From NCBI GenBank assembly GCA_050247895.1, contig JBFWTJ010000001.1, positions 1 through 43,411 of the forward strand: 43,411 nucleotides of DNA, in the 5' to 3' direction. Positions 33,301 to 41,448 of the stretch are shown here, piece by piece. Under the pieces are notes generated by a model, which worked only from the letters and a program-made list of their open reading frames with translations, did no database searches and was not told the origin of the DNA. Made by a program: the position numbers and the translations under genes. How positions within the stretch are numbered: the stretch's first letter is position 1; every line of letters begins with the position of its first letter. This DNA is from CAVPEW01 sp050247895 (GTDB lineage: Bacteria; Actinomycetota; Acidimicrobiia; Acidimicrobiales; VFJN01).

Positions 33301-35327
33301 TGCGCAGCGGCCACCTGGCCCGCGGGGGCGGCGGCGAGCTGGCCGTCGACCTGAGCTCGGCCCGGGTGCGCCGGGCCCTGCGGGTCCTCGACGCGGTGCG
33401 GGCCGGCCAGTCCGAGGGGGCGCTGCTCGGCGTCCTCTACGAGGAGCACCTGCTGGCCAACGGCGCCCCGGCCGCGATCGGCCCGTCCCGCCAGGCCGCA
33501 CCGCTGGCGGGCACGATCGGCGCCGGGACGGTGCCGGGGGGCTGCGACGGGGACCTGCTGCTCCAGGCCGTCGACGACGGCACGACCAGCGCGGCGGCGA
33601 TCGCGGCGGCCTCCGGCGTGCCGGCGAACCAGCGACCGGCGTTGCAGGCCGCGGTGGCCGGGGGCCTGGCCCTGCTGGCCGACACGGCCGACGCCATCGG
33701 CGACCTGCTGCTGGCCGAGTCGGTCCACCAGCTCGCGGCCCGCAACACGGCCCGGGCGACGGCGGCGATGGCCGCGGCGAGCGGCGGGGCGCCACCGGAC
33801 TCCTACGACGTGCTGCGGGTCGCCCCGACGGGCGTGGGCCTGAACCAGCGGGTCGGCGTGCTGCACCGCGGGGCACTGCCCCGCTCGCCGGCGAACACGG
33901 TCCGGGCCCTGGTCGACCCGTTCGTCGACGCCTGGATCGGCGGCCTGCTGACACCCCCGGGCCGGATCGTGCTGACCCTGCACCTGGTCGACCGCACCCG
34001 GGTGTCGGTGAGCGCGGCCGACCTCGGGCTGGGCCCGTCCGACGTGGTGGCCCTGTCCGGCGCGGCGCCGACCGCGGCGGGCGAGGTCGACGTGCCGCTG
34101 CGCCGGCTCCTGGAGGGCGCGGCCCGGGCCCTGGCCGGGACCCGGGAGGTGGACCGGGTGGACGCGGGCCCGGTGGACGTGGCGGCGCGCCTGGGCCGTG
34201 CGGTGGCCGACGCGCTGACCGGGGCCAGGCCGTTCGACCCGGGCGACGTGCCGACCGCGACAGGCGCGGACCCGGCCACCACGGACCGACGGGAGGTCGA
34301 GGACCGCCTGGGCGTGGCCGTCCGGGCCGCCGAGCGGCTCCTGGCCGGGGCGAGCAGGCCCGGCCCGCTGCCCGTGCGGCGGACCCCGGCCCAGCTGCGC
34401 CAGGCGCTGCTCGGGCTGGTCCGGGCCGGGATGGTCACCGCGGTGCCCGAGGCCGCGCCGGGGTCCGACGGCGAGGTGGCCGCGCTGTCCGACCAGCTGG
34501 CCCGGGCCGTGGGCGTGGTCGAGGGCCGGGTCCGTGCCGCGGCGGCCGCGCTGGCCGAGGTGCGGGCCGCGCCGGACGGGCCGGACCTGCTGTCCCGCCT
34601 GCGGTCGGTGGCCGAGAGCCTGGTCGGCGACCGGGTCCTGGTCACCGTGCCGGTGGGCTCGGACGTGCTGGACCAGGCGTTGGACCTGCCCCCGTCGATC
34701 GACGGGGTGACCACGGCCGGAGAGCGGCGGCGCCAGGCCCGCCGGCTGTTGAACGAGGTGGCCGCGGTGCGCACGCCGGTGGCCCACGTGCGCCGGTTGC
34801 GCCAGCTCGTCCAGGCGTCCCGCCGGACCGCGCCGCCGGTGGACCTGGTGCAGCTCTCGGTGGCCCCGGTGGCGGGCGACCCGTGGGCCGGGGTGGGCTC
34901 GTCGGCCCGCCAGGCCGCCGGGGATCCGGCGATCGCCGGCGGCCGCGTGTCGGTCCTGGCCCTGGACGCCGGGTTGGGGGACGTCCCGGGCGGACCGGTC
35001 CGGGGCCTGGTGCTCGACGAGTGGAGCGAGACGGTGCCGAACCCGACGTTGACCACCGCGCTGGCCGTGCACGCCAACCGGCCGAGCAACGAGGCGCCCC
35101 AGACGATCCTGCTCGCCGTCCCGCCCGACCCGACGGCAGGTTGGAGCCAAGCCGAGATCGAGGCGGTGCTGGGCGAGGCGCTGGACCTGGCCGCGCTGCG
35201 CAGCGTGGACCTGCCCGCCCTGGGATCGCTGGGCCAGCTCGTGCCGATGGTCCGGGTCCCCCTGGAGGGCCACTCGTTCAACCGCGACCTGCGCTGGGAG
35301 CACCTTGTGGCCAAGGACGACGAGTGA
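30357..35327 (+). CDS. Very large hypothetical protein (1656 aa), giant operon gene 4
   Basis: No named domain recognised. The first 60 residues look coiled-coil (LTTLRVAAEAHLRKVEAART). PVRLETRF (91-98) and LLVRIYPDAVHQD (107-119) look like conserved core motifs, as does VGRQPYGLLPI near 445. Two long halves are separated by eight GGL/GGP repeats at residues 817-840, a flexible glycine linker. The second half is Ala/Leu-rich and helical. There is no signal peptide or membrane span. The ATG overlaps the upstream stop by one base (TGATG), and its stop overlaps the next start as GTGA. Its size and modular look suggest a structural or scaffold component; that is inference. Confidence 0.75.
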   Translation: MARDLTTLRVAAEAHLRKVEAARTVLVARNEELAAAETPAEVRKAAAAVSGAAKTLVQVVDPKVWDAVIALMNPVAALSGIEDTVPIAFLPVRLETRFRRRGTQWDLLVRIYPDAVHQDQHRPELTPSEREDGEAYWATSAAAAAAPDEPAAWATLVRGHGPTRAAWIRRATEPGAPDPGSVAANTFTRPSQTILLPDVFFAVGYRHGVEIARVQGSSVRQPLFTAPDPAVPADDDGLDPSTRWLVDFDVAAAAGMALTIPLGPGGGTGLDRLVVYGVKASSAPARSAVLLAATLDAHHYTDGLGLVPVGTPTNNAEGRRSGYLGGDDALAERSHRVEVEPSPVDGGTSPSGLLLSDAARAMMADGSRVAAALGIARSHLAHVESTAATSDRDAQAMIVGLWPSVGAYAIRQFLADSIDTDLEEAIRTHAVRWVRARGPFPALRVGRQPYGLLPITSLSRHVPASGDPHAATILAGLRDLAQVWTTATDQVPRVGASSDPAEALAQILALSPVSVGYRLRREADSQILEVLGQLADATPEARATVQSAHQQLALNGLGWSKGAAGNGLLRLIGFDTPAPLERPLVQHGGVSETDPLVDNYIAFIRTATGGDLMSAATRNRPPLLYILLRGSMLSQMLDDGLKLADLPPRPDLALDRFIHMQLEGVGPIGTLAELLKRPTPGTGGFTPPVGPVGGIGRGDLAVGDLLDLVRDRLGRDPLIIKDGPLAGPGTVLGVGGIVAWPPRAVDGGGTLPGFADVTGPAGEPVFDLDQTPVDPGTADGGPSTTPAGVVEGVPDLDELAGMGGLAGVLELGELAAGGPGGLGGLGGLGGPGGPGGPGGPFRSLSMPARPLSASTAAPAGEAVRLASISLPPGAWNEVSDVLVNKLLGVIDIGAALAHLEKLPTATLDRLLRETLDLAGHRLDAWITSLATERLAEMRASSPAGVHLGAYGLVHDLRPAGAGSTGGYVHAPSVGQAATAAILRSGHLARGGGGELAVDLSSARVRRALRVLDAVRAGQSEGALLGVLYEEHLLANGAPAAIGPSRQAAPLAGTIGAGTVPGGCDGDLLLQAVDDGTTSAAAIAAASGVPANQRPALQAAVAGGLALLADTADAIGDLLLAESVHQLAARNTARATAAMAAASGGAPPDSYDVLRVAPTGVGLNQRVGVLHRGALPRSPANTVRALVDPFVDAWIGGLLTPPGRIVLTLHLVDRTRVSVSAADLGLGPSDVVALSGAAPTAAGEVDVPLRRLLEGAARALAGTREVDRVDAGPVDVAARLGRAVADALTGARPFDPGDVPTATGADPATTDRREVEDRLGVAVRAAERLLAGASRPGPLPVRRTPAQLRQALLGLVRAGMVTAVPEAAPGSDGEVAALSDQLARAVGVVEGRVRAAAAALAEVRAAPDGPDLLSRLRSVAESLVGDRVLVTVPVGSDVLDQALDLPPSIDGVTTAGERRRQARRLLNEVAAVRTPVAHVRRLRQLVQASRRTAPPVDLVQLSVAPVAGDPWAGVGSSARQAAGDPAIAGGRVSVLALDAGLGDVPGGPVRGLVLDEWSETVPNPTLTTALAVHANRPSNEAPQTILLAVPPDPTAGWSQAEIEAVLGEALDLAALRSVDLPALGSLGQLVPMVRVPLEGHSFNRDLRWEHLVAKDDE
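32805..32876 (+). repeat. Eight GGX codon-triplet repeats (glycine linker)
   Basis: Seventy-two bases encode (GGP)(GGL)3(GGP)4, residues 817-840 of the 1656-residue protein. The DNA is a degenerate 9-bp repeat, GGNGGNCTN or GGNGGNCCN. Collagen-like composition is present but GGX is not GXY, so a flexible or polyglycine-helix linker is more likely than a collagen triple helix. Confidence 0.85.
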
Positions 35328-36958
35328 TCCAGCTCACCTTCACGACGTGGGCCCGGCTCGAGCCGAACGCCAGCGACCCGGACATGAGCCCGGGCCTGGT
35401 GGCCGAGGTGGCCGACCCGCTGTGGTTCCTGGCCCGCCAGTGGCAGCTGGGCGAGCTCCAGGGGGAGGACGCGGCGACCCCGGCCACGGTCCACGTGTCG
35501 GCCGAGGTCGGGGTGCCGAACCGGGCCCGGTTCGGGGGCGGGGGCCCGGTGGCGGCCTACGACCCGACGACGACGCCGCTGGACCTGCTGGCCGAGCGGG
35601 AGCCGGCCCCGGCCGGGGTGCCGGTGGTGCTGGCCGCGGAGGCGTCGCTGATGCTGGCCGAGGAGCTGGGGACGGGGGCGGCGGCGACGGCGGTGCTCGA
35701 CGCCCTGCGGGTCGCGTTCCCGCTGCCGGTCCTGACCCCGGCCGAGACGGCCGAGCTGGCCCCCTCCAGCGCCGAGCTGCTCGTCGCGCTGGACGGGACG
35801 GCCTTCGACGGGGTGGCGGTGGTGCGGGCCCAGCCGGCCGACGTCCCGGCCGCCGCGGCCGGCCCGGCGCTGGACGCGGCGATCGCCGCGGTGGGCCCGT
35901 GGGTGGACCTGCACCTGGCCCCGACCAGCGCCTGGGTGCCCGACCAGCTCGGGGCCACGGTGGAGCTGGGGATCCCGGCCACGGGCGGCCAGGTGGCGCT
36001 GCGGGCCGAACGGCCGGCCGGCGAGCAGCTCGGCTGGTGGAGCTTCGACCGGACGAACGCGGCGCTGGGCGCGGGGACGACGGTCACCGCGCTGGCGACC
36101 CATCCGCTGCCGGCGACGACGGTGCCGATGGCGGGGGCTCCGGCGGCCCGCTACTGGGAGATGGAGGACGCCGCGGTCGACCTGGGCGCGGTGGGGGTGG
36201 CGCCGAGCGAGCTGGCCCGGCTGGTGGTGCTGGAGTACCTGCTCGTCTACGGCAACGACATGGTGGTGGTGCCCCTGGAGGTGCCCTACGGCTGCCGGGT
36301 GGCGGTGACCAAGGTCGAGGTGGTGGACAACTTCGGCGGCCGGACGGTGGTCCCGACGGCCGCGTCGCTGACCGGCGGGCAGTTCCGCATGTGGAGCGTG
36401 ACGGGGGACGACGGGGCGCTGCTGGTCCCCCCGCTGGCGCTGACGACGCTGAACGGCCCGGCGCTGGAGGAGGTGCTGGTGGCCCGGGACGAGCAGGCCA
36501 ACGTGGCCTGGCTGATCGAGTCGCTGGGCACCGACCCGGCCGGCTCGCCCGTGGACCTGCGGGGCCTGCCCGCGCCGGCACCGCCGCCCCCGTCGATCCC
36601 CGATGCCTACGGGACGCCGCGCCCGCCGTGGCGCTGGAAGCTGACCGACGCGGTCCCGCCGACCTGGCACCCGCTGCTGCCGACGGCCGCGACCGACGGC
36701 CGGACCCGGCTGGTGGCCGGCACGGTGGCCGGGGTCCCCGCGGCGCCGCCCCGGTCGCGCCTGCTGGCCGAGCTGCCGGCCCAGGGCCTGCCGCTGGCCA
36801 TCGTCCCGGCCGAGGGCCTGCGCCTGCGCCGCCGGGCCGAGGCCACCCGCTGGATCGACGGCAGCCGCCACGCCTGGATCGCCCGCGACCGCCGCGCCGG
36901 CACCGGCGACGCCGGCAGCGGCATGGTCTTCGACACCCTCACCAAGCCCGACGACTGA
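35324..36958 (+). CDS. Hypothetical protein (544 aa), giant operon gene 5
   Basis: The final gene of the operon, with a GTG start overlapping the upstream stop (GTGA). The N-terminus has a striking DPLWFLARQWQLGELQGEDA motif (31-50). Middle strands include VVLEYLLVYGNDMVVVPLEVPYGCRVAVTKVEVVDNFGG in outline, and the tail LRLRRRAEATRWIDGSRHAW is basic. There is no signal peptide or membrane span, and I can name no family. The W-rich motif and complete, well-behaved frame suggest a conserved protein, probably an assembly partner of genes 2-4. Confidence 0.75.
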   Translation: MIQLTFTTWARLEPNASDPDMSPGLVAEVADPLWFLARQWQLGELQGEDAATPATVHVSAEVGVPNRARFGGGGPVAAYDPTTTPLDLLAEREPAPAGVPVVLAAEASLMLAEELGTGAAATAVLDALRVAFPLPVLTPAETAELAPSSAELLVALDGTAFDGVAVVRAQPADVPAAAAGPALDAAIAAVGPWVDLHLAPTSAWVPDQLGATVELGIPATGGQVALRAERPAGEQLGWWSFDRTNAALGAGTTVTALATHPLPATTVPMAGAPAARYWEMEDAAVDLGAVGVAPSELARLVVLEYLLVYGNDMVVVPLEVPYGCRVAVTKVEVVDNFGGRTVVPTAASLTGGQFRMWSVTGDDGALLVPPLALTTLNGPALEEVLVARDEQANVAWLIESLGTDPAGSPVDLRGLPAPAPPPPSIPDAYGTPRPPWRWKLTDAVPPTWHPLLPTAATDGRTRLVAGTVAGVPAAPPRSRLLAELPAQGLPLAIVPAEGLRLRRRAEATRWIDGSRHAWIARDRRAGTGDAGSGMVFDTLTKPDD

Positions 36959-37125
36959 ACCGGGCGAGGGCCTTCAGCTGTCTCCGCCACCTCTTGCGCC
37001 AGAACGCGGTAGGCGTCCTGTTCGCCAGCCTTGCCAACCTCGACGAGGTGTTGGCACAGTCCGGCGCCGGGAACCCCCCTCCCGACGGAGCCTCGCCTGG
37101 AGGTTCTCCCACCACACCCACCTGG
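36959..37125. other. Convergent intergenic region, no supported gene
   Basis: The 167 bp between the giant operon and the transport operon is less GC-rich than its left neighbour. A short minus-strand frame (VEVGKAGEQDAYRVLAQEVAETAEG) reads like protein but has no start or supporting context, so it could be a gene remnant. I see no clear terminator hairpin with a T-tract. Confidence 0.3.
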
Positions 37126-38934
37126 CTACTCCCATCGGCTGCCCGGCAGGCGACTGGAGGGCCCACCGCTGTCCTCGAAGCTCGGACCGCCGATGCCCGT
37201 GCCGCTGAACAAGCGCGCGTACTGACCATCGCGAACGGCGAGGTCGGCCGGGCGGCCGACCTCGACGATCCGACCGCCCGATAGCACCACCACCCGATCA
37301 CATCGCGCGGCGGTCGCCAGCCGGTGGGCGATCACCAACACGACCCGGTCGGCGCCGGCGCGCTCGACGGCGACCGCCACGGCCGCCTCCGTGGCAGGGT
37401 CCAGGATGCTGGTGGCCTCGTCGAGCACGAGCACGGCCGGGTCGCCGACGACCGCACGGAGGAGCGCGACGAGCTGACGCTCGCCGAGTGAGAGCTGTGA
37501 TCCGTTGGGTCCGACCGGGGTATCAACCCCCTCCGGCAACCCGGCGATCCATGCGCCGAGGCCCAACCGGTCGGCGGCGGCACGCACCTCGTCGTCGGTC
37601 AGGATCGGACGGGCGAGGCGGACGTTGTCCAAGATCGTCCCTTCGACGAGGAACGTCTCCTGCGTGACGAGGGTCAGCCGCCGGGCCCGCTCGATCGCCC
37701 CCGCCGTGCCGACATCCGACCCGCCGAGGTGCACGGTGCCGGTGGAGGGCACCGCGAGGCCAACCGCCAGCCGGGCCAGCGTCGACTTGCCCGACCCGGT
37801 GGCCCCGACGACGGCGACTCGCTCGCCGGGCGCCACGGTGAGGTCGATCCCGGCCAGAGCCGGGGTGCCCGGGAGGTACGCGTAGCCGGCATCGTCGAAC
37901 ACCAGCTCGCCACGGCGGGGCAAGCCCGGCGCGCCGGCTGGCGCCGAGTCGGCGAGAGCGGCCAACTCACCGACCCGGACAAGTGCGGTGCGCGCCCTGA
38001 GCATGTCGTCGAAGCCGGCCAGGAACCAGCTCACCGGACCGAACACACCCGCCAGGACCAGCACGGCAGCGGTGCCGGTACCGATCGTGATCGAGCCCCG
38101 ATCGACGAGCAGGCCGGCCCCCACGACGACCGATGCGGTGGCGACGGCTTGGAGTGCGAGCAGCGTCGAATAGAACCAGTTGTGCATCGCTGCGGCTCGC
38201 ATGGCGGCCCCGATCGCCGAGGTCGAGATGGCCCGCAGGCCCGCCAACCGACGCGGCCCGGCACCGAACGAGGCGATCGTGGTGGACCCCTCGGTCAGCT
38301 CGACCACCGCGCCCACCGCGGCTGCGTTCGCCCGGAACATGGCCGGATAGACCTCGCGGCCACGCCGCAGGAGCCACCACCCGGCGAGCGTCGCGGGTGG
38401 CACGAACACGAGCGCGACGAGTGCCAGCGGGAGCGACAGGAGCGCGACCGCGGCGAACCCGCCGACGATCGCGATGAGATGCTCGAGCAGGTTGGGGGCG
38501 AGCCCCTCGGCGGCACCACCCAGGCTGTCGGCGTCTGAGGTCACACGGGCCTGTAGGTCTCCTCGATCAGCCGCCTCGTACTGGGCCAGCTCAAGCCCGA
38601 GCACCCCGCCCACGGCGTCGCTCCGAAGGTGGTGCACGAGGTGCTGGCCCACGGTCGCCGCCGAGACCGTGCGGATCGCGTCGACGATCCCGCCGAGCAC
38701 ACCGATCGCCAGGTACGCGGCGCCGGCCCAGGCGAGTGTGCGCTGGTCGCCGGCGCGCACACCGTCGTCGATCGCGATCCGCAGTGCCGTCGGGCCTATC
38801 GCCACGGTTGCCGCGCTGAGTACGACTGCGGTGAGGCCGAGGACGAGCGCGCCGAGCCGTCCGCGGGCGTGGCGCCACACCAGGCGAGCCAGTTGGCCTC
38901 GCGAGACGGCCGGGGGTGCCCAGGCTGCACTCAC
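37126..38934 (-). CDS. ABC exporter-type half-transporter (membrane plus ATPase), IrtB-like partner
   Basis: A 602-residue fusion of a six-helix ABC_membrane domain (about 1-330) and an ATPase. The Walker A is GATGSGKST (about 376-384), the Walker B is VLVLDEATSILD with catalytic glutamate, and the switch histidine is in IAHRLA. The signature is LSLGERQ instead of LSGGQ. In a heterodimer with the upstream gene, this subunit's intact Walker motifs would pair with the partner's LSGGQ to make the active site. The GTG start overlaps the partner stop by 4 nt. Placed after a siderophore permease operon, it may import or export a siderophore, as IrtAB does; drug export is the alternative. Confidence 0.88.
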   Translation of the reverse strand: MSAAWAPPAVSRGQLARLVWRHARGRLGALVLGLTAVVLSAATVAIGPTALRIAIDDGVRAGDQRTLAWAGAAYLAIGVLGGIVDAIRTVSAATVGQHLVHHLRSDAVGGVLGLELAQYEAADRGDLQARVTSDADSLGGAAEGLAPNLLEHLIAIVGGFAAVALLSLPLALVALVFVPPATLAGWWLLRRGREVYPAMFRANAAAVGAVVELTEGSTTIASFGAGPRRLAGLRAISTSAIGAAMRAAAMHNWFYSTLLALQAVATASVVVGAGLLVDRGSITIGTGTAAVLVLAGVFGPVSWFLAGFDDMLRARTALVRVGELAALADSAPAGAPGLPRRGELVFDDAGYAYLPGTPALAGIDLTVAPGERVAVVGATGSGKSTLARLAVGLAVPSTGTVHLGGSDVGTAGAIERARRLTLVTQETFLVEGTILDNVRLARPILTDDEVRAAADRLGLGAWIAGLPEGVDTPVGPNGSQLSLGERQLVALLRAVVGDPAVLVLDEATSILDPATEAAVAVAVERAGADRVVLVIAHRLATAARCDRVVVLSGGRIVEVGRPADLAVRDGQYARLFSGTGIGGPSFEDSGGPSSRLPGSRWE

Positions 38935-40628
38935 CTGTGCGCACCCGCGTGCCAGCCAGGAGCGGCCAGGGTCACAGTCGCCCTGACCAGGCGCCGGGCG
39001 CCGGGGTTGGGTGTGACGAGCAACACGATCGAACCCGGGCAGTGGGCCACCACCGATGCCAGCACGACCAGCTCGCGGTCAGGTTCGAGACCACCCAGCG
39101 CGCCGTCGAGCACGAGCACCGGGGGCTTCGCCAGGAGCGCCCGGGCGAGCGCCAAGCGTTGGCGTTGTCCGCCCGACAGCGACGCACCCCGGTCAGCGAG
39201 CACGGTCGCGGCCCCCTCGGGGAGTCGGTCGACGAACTCGGTGGCACCGACCGCCAGCAGGGCGGCGGCGACCGCTGCGTCGTCGACATCGGGTGCTCCG
39301 AGGCAGACGTTGGTGGCGATCGACGTCGCGAGCAGGAACGGTTCGGGTCCGAGCCGCAGCACGGCCGCGCGCCGTGCGTCGCGGTCGAGCCCCGTCACAT
39401 CACGCCCGCCCAGCGAGACGGTCCCGCCGACCGGCACCCGGTCGCCGGCGACGAGCGCGGCGAGGGTCGACTTGCCCGAGCCCACGGGGCCCTCGAGCAG
39501 AACGACGTCACCCGGCCCAGCCCGGAACGAGACGGGGCCGAGCGAGAACCGGCCATCGCCGGGATAGCGGTACGTGACGCCGTCGACGACCAGTTCGCCG
39601 ACGGGCCGGTCCGGCGGAGTGGGTCTGGCCATCTCTTCGGGTGCACCCCGCGCCAGCTCGGACGCCATCGGATGGACCAGGGCGACGATACGCCTGGCCG
39701 AGGCGAGCGTCGACCGAAGCAGCAACACCAGATCGCCGGCCGCGCCGATGGGCGCCCGGAGGAAGAGCGCCAAGCCGATCGCCGTCACCACCGAACCGAT
39801 CTCGGCGTGCCCGCCGATCGCCCGCCATCCTCCGACCCAGATCACGGCCACCGTGCTCAGTCCGCTGAGCGCCGTGAGCACCGGACCGTACCGAAGCGAC
39901 CACCGAGCGGTCGCCACCGCCCGGTCGCGCGCCAGCGCCGAACGTGCGGCGTACGCCTCGTGGATCGCTGCCTGAGCACCGATCCCGGCGACGACCTTGA
40001 AGCCTTCCAACGCCGCCTGGGCGGCGGCGATCGTGTCGCCCGCGGCGGCCTGGCTGGCCGCGGTCCGGTGCTCCCACAGCGCCGACACCCGCCACGACAC
40101 GACGACGCTGAGTAGCACCGAGGCGACCACGGCAAAGGCGATCACCACATCGACACGCAGCAACAGGACGATCACCACAGGGATCGCCAGGAGATAGGCG
40201 ATTGTGTAGCCGAACGACTCGACGGCCCCCGCGACGCCGTCCGCGTCGCTCGTGGCCCTCGCCGTGGCCTGGCCCGCTGGCCACGCATCACGGGACGGCT
40301 CGTCGAGGTCGAGCGCGGCTGCGGCTGCCGCGTGGCGCAAGCGCGCCCGGGTGCGCTCCTGGCAGCCGACCTCGAGCCAGTGGCGGATCGCGTCGCACGC
40401 CGACTCCCCGACGCCGACGAGGACGACCAGCAACGCCCCGACCCAGATGGCGCGGCGGTCAGACTCGACGACACCGTGCTGGACAGTCCAGCCGAGCACG
40501 ACCGGAACGGCCATACCGAAGCCGAGCCAGGCGACCGCGGCCAGCGTGCTTCCCGTCAGTGCCCACCGCTCGACCAGCGCCAGCCGGCGCAACAACACCC
40601 AGGAGAGCCGCCGGTCAACCGCGTCCAT
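38931..40628 (-). CDS. ABC exporter-type half-transporter with degenerate ATP site, IrtA-like partner
   Basis: A 565-residue fusion of an ABC_membrane domain (about 1-320) and an ATPase. The Walker A is GPVGSGKST (about 380-388) and the signature is a canonical LSGGQRQ (about 482). The Walker B reads VLVLDGALGGLEPD, so the catalytic glutamate is glycine. The switch region is IVLLVTPNPG with no histidine. This is the degenerate-site subunit of a heterodimeric exporter-fold transporter. It lacks the N-terminal siderophore-interacting domain of mycobacterial IrtA. The ATG start lies 14 bp inside the FepC-type gene, so expression is coupled. Confidence 0.88.
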   Translation of the reverse strand: MDAVDRRLSWVLLRRLALVERWALTGSTLAAVAWLGFGMAVPVVLGWTVQHGVVESDRRAIWVGALLVVLVGVGESACDAIRHWLEVGCQERTRARLRHAAAAAALDLDEPSRDAWPAGQATARATSDADGVAGAVESFGYTIAYLLAIPVVIVLLLRVDVVIAFAVVASVLLSVVVSWRVSALWEHRTAASQAAAGDTIAAAQAALEGFKVVAGIGAQAAIHEAYAARSALARDRAVATARWSLRYGPVLTALSGLSTVAVIWVGGWRAIGGHAEIGSVVTAIGLALFLRAPIGAAGDLVLLLRSTLASARRIVALVHPMASELARGAPEEMARPTPPDRPVGELVVDGVTYRYPGDGRFSLGPVSFRAGPGDVVLLEGPVGSGKSTLAALVAGDRVPVGGTVSLGGRDVTGLDRDARRAAVLRLGPEPFLLATSIATNVCLGAPDVDDAAVAAALLAVGATEFVDRLPEGAATVLADRGASLSGGQRQRLALARALLAKPPVLVLDGALGGLEPDRELVVLASVVAHCPGSIVLLVTPNPGARRLVRATVTLAAPGWHAGAHR

Positions 40629-41448
40629 CGACGTCTCTTGCCGCCGGCGCAGCGATCCGCCGGACGCGCGGGATCACCAGGGGCGCGCCCGACTCGGGAT
40701 CGGCGATCACACGACAAGGGAGACCGAAGACGTCCTCGACGATCCCTTCGGCGACGACCTCGGCCGGCCGGCCGGCGGCCACGATCGTCCCGTCCTTCAT
40801 CGCCACGATCCGGGTGGCGTAGCGGGCCGCATGATTGAGGTCGTGGAGCACGACGACGAGCGTGCGGCCCTGCTCGCGGTGCAGCTCGGCGCACAAGTCG
40901 AGCAGTTCGATCTGGTGGGCGATGTCGAGGAACGTGGTCGGCTCGTCGAGCAGCATCAGGGGCGTTTGCTGGGCGAGGACCATCGCCACCCACACCCGCT
41001 GGCGTTGACCACCGGAGAGCTCGTCGACACGGCGCTGGGCGAGATCGGTGATGCGGGTAGCGGCGAGCGCCTCGACGACGGCCGCCTCGTCGGCTGCCGA
41101 CCACTGCCGCAAGAAGCCTTGGTGAGGGTGCCGGCCGCGGGCGACCAGGTCGCCGACGGTGATCCCGTCGGGGGCGATCGACGTCTGCGGCAACAAGCCG
41201 AGACGACGGGCGACCTCCTTGGTCGGGTACTCAGAGATTGCCTTGCCGTCGAGTACCACCTGGCCAGTGGTCGGTGCCAGCAGCCGGGCCAACGCCCGCA
41301 GCAGGGTCGACTTGCCGCACGCGTTCGGCCCGACCACCATCGTGAACGACCCCTCCTCGACGCCGAGCGACAGGCCTTCGGCGATCACCCGCTGGTCGTA
41401 CGCCAAGGTCACGCCGTCAGCACGCAGGGGCACGCTTCGTTCGCTCAT
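40615..41448 (-). CDS. Siderophore/haem ABC importer ATPase (FepC type)
   Basis: A 277-residue ATPase of the iron-siderophore importer class. The Walker A is GPNACGKST (40-48), the Q-loop is Q88 (LLPQTSIAPDGITV), the signature is LSGGQRQ (144-150), the Walker B is LMLLDEPTTFLD (164-175) and the H-loop is H202 (LHDLNHAARY). RGRHPHQGFLRQW after the Q-loop is typical of FepC/FhuC proteins. ATG 41448 overlaps the upstream permease stop by ATGA. It energises the two FecCD permeases encoded upstream. Confidence 0.95.
   Translation of the reverse strand: MSERSVPLRADGVTLAYDQRVIAEGLSLGVEEGSFTMVVGPNACGKSTLLRALARLLAPTTGQVVLDGKAISEYPTKEVARRLGLLPQTSIAPDGITVGDLVARGRHPHQGFLRQWSAADEAAVVEALAATRITDLAQRRVDELSGGQRQRVWVAMVLAQQTPLMLLDEPTTFLDIAHQIELLDLCAELHREQGRTLVVVLHDLNHAARYATRIVAMKDGTIVAAGRPAEVVAEGIVEDVFGLPCRVIADPESGAPLVIPRVRRIAAPAARDVDGRG

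Noticed and set aside
27867..35327. Very long open frames out of phase with the giant operon genes, e.g. a 2486-residue plus-strand frame whose first part lies across the 938-residue gene, and minus-strand frames of 1000-1700 residues
   Set aside because: They follow from very high GC (few stop codons). Their out-of-phase parts are R/G/P/A-rich with no motifs, while the chosen frames have balanced composition, recognisable domains and GTGA couplings.
20022..36958. Phage tail, tailocin or contractile injection system
   Set aside because: I see no sheath, tube, baseplate, spike or AAA+ ATPase signature in any of the five proteins. The resemblance is limited to large size and a wall-binding domain.
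36959..37125. Small minus-strand gene ending in VLAQEVAETAEG
   Set aside because: The frame reads like protein but has no start codon with a ribosome-binding site and runs antisense into the 544-residue gene.
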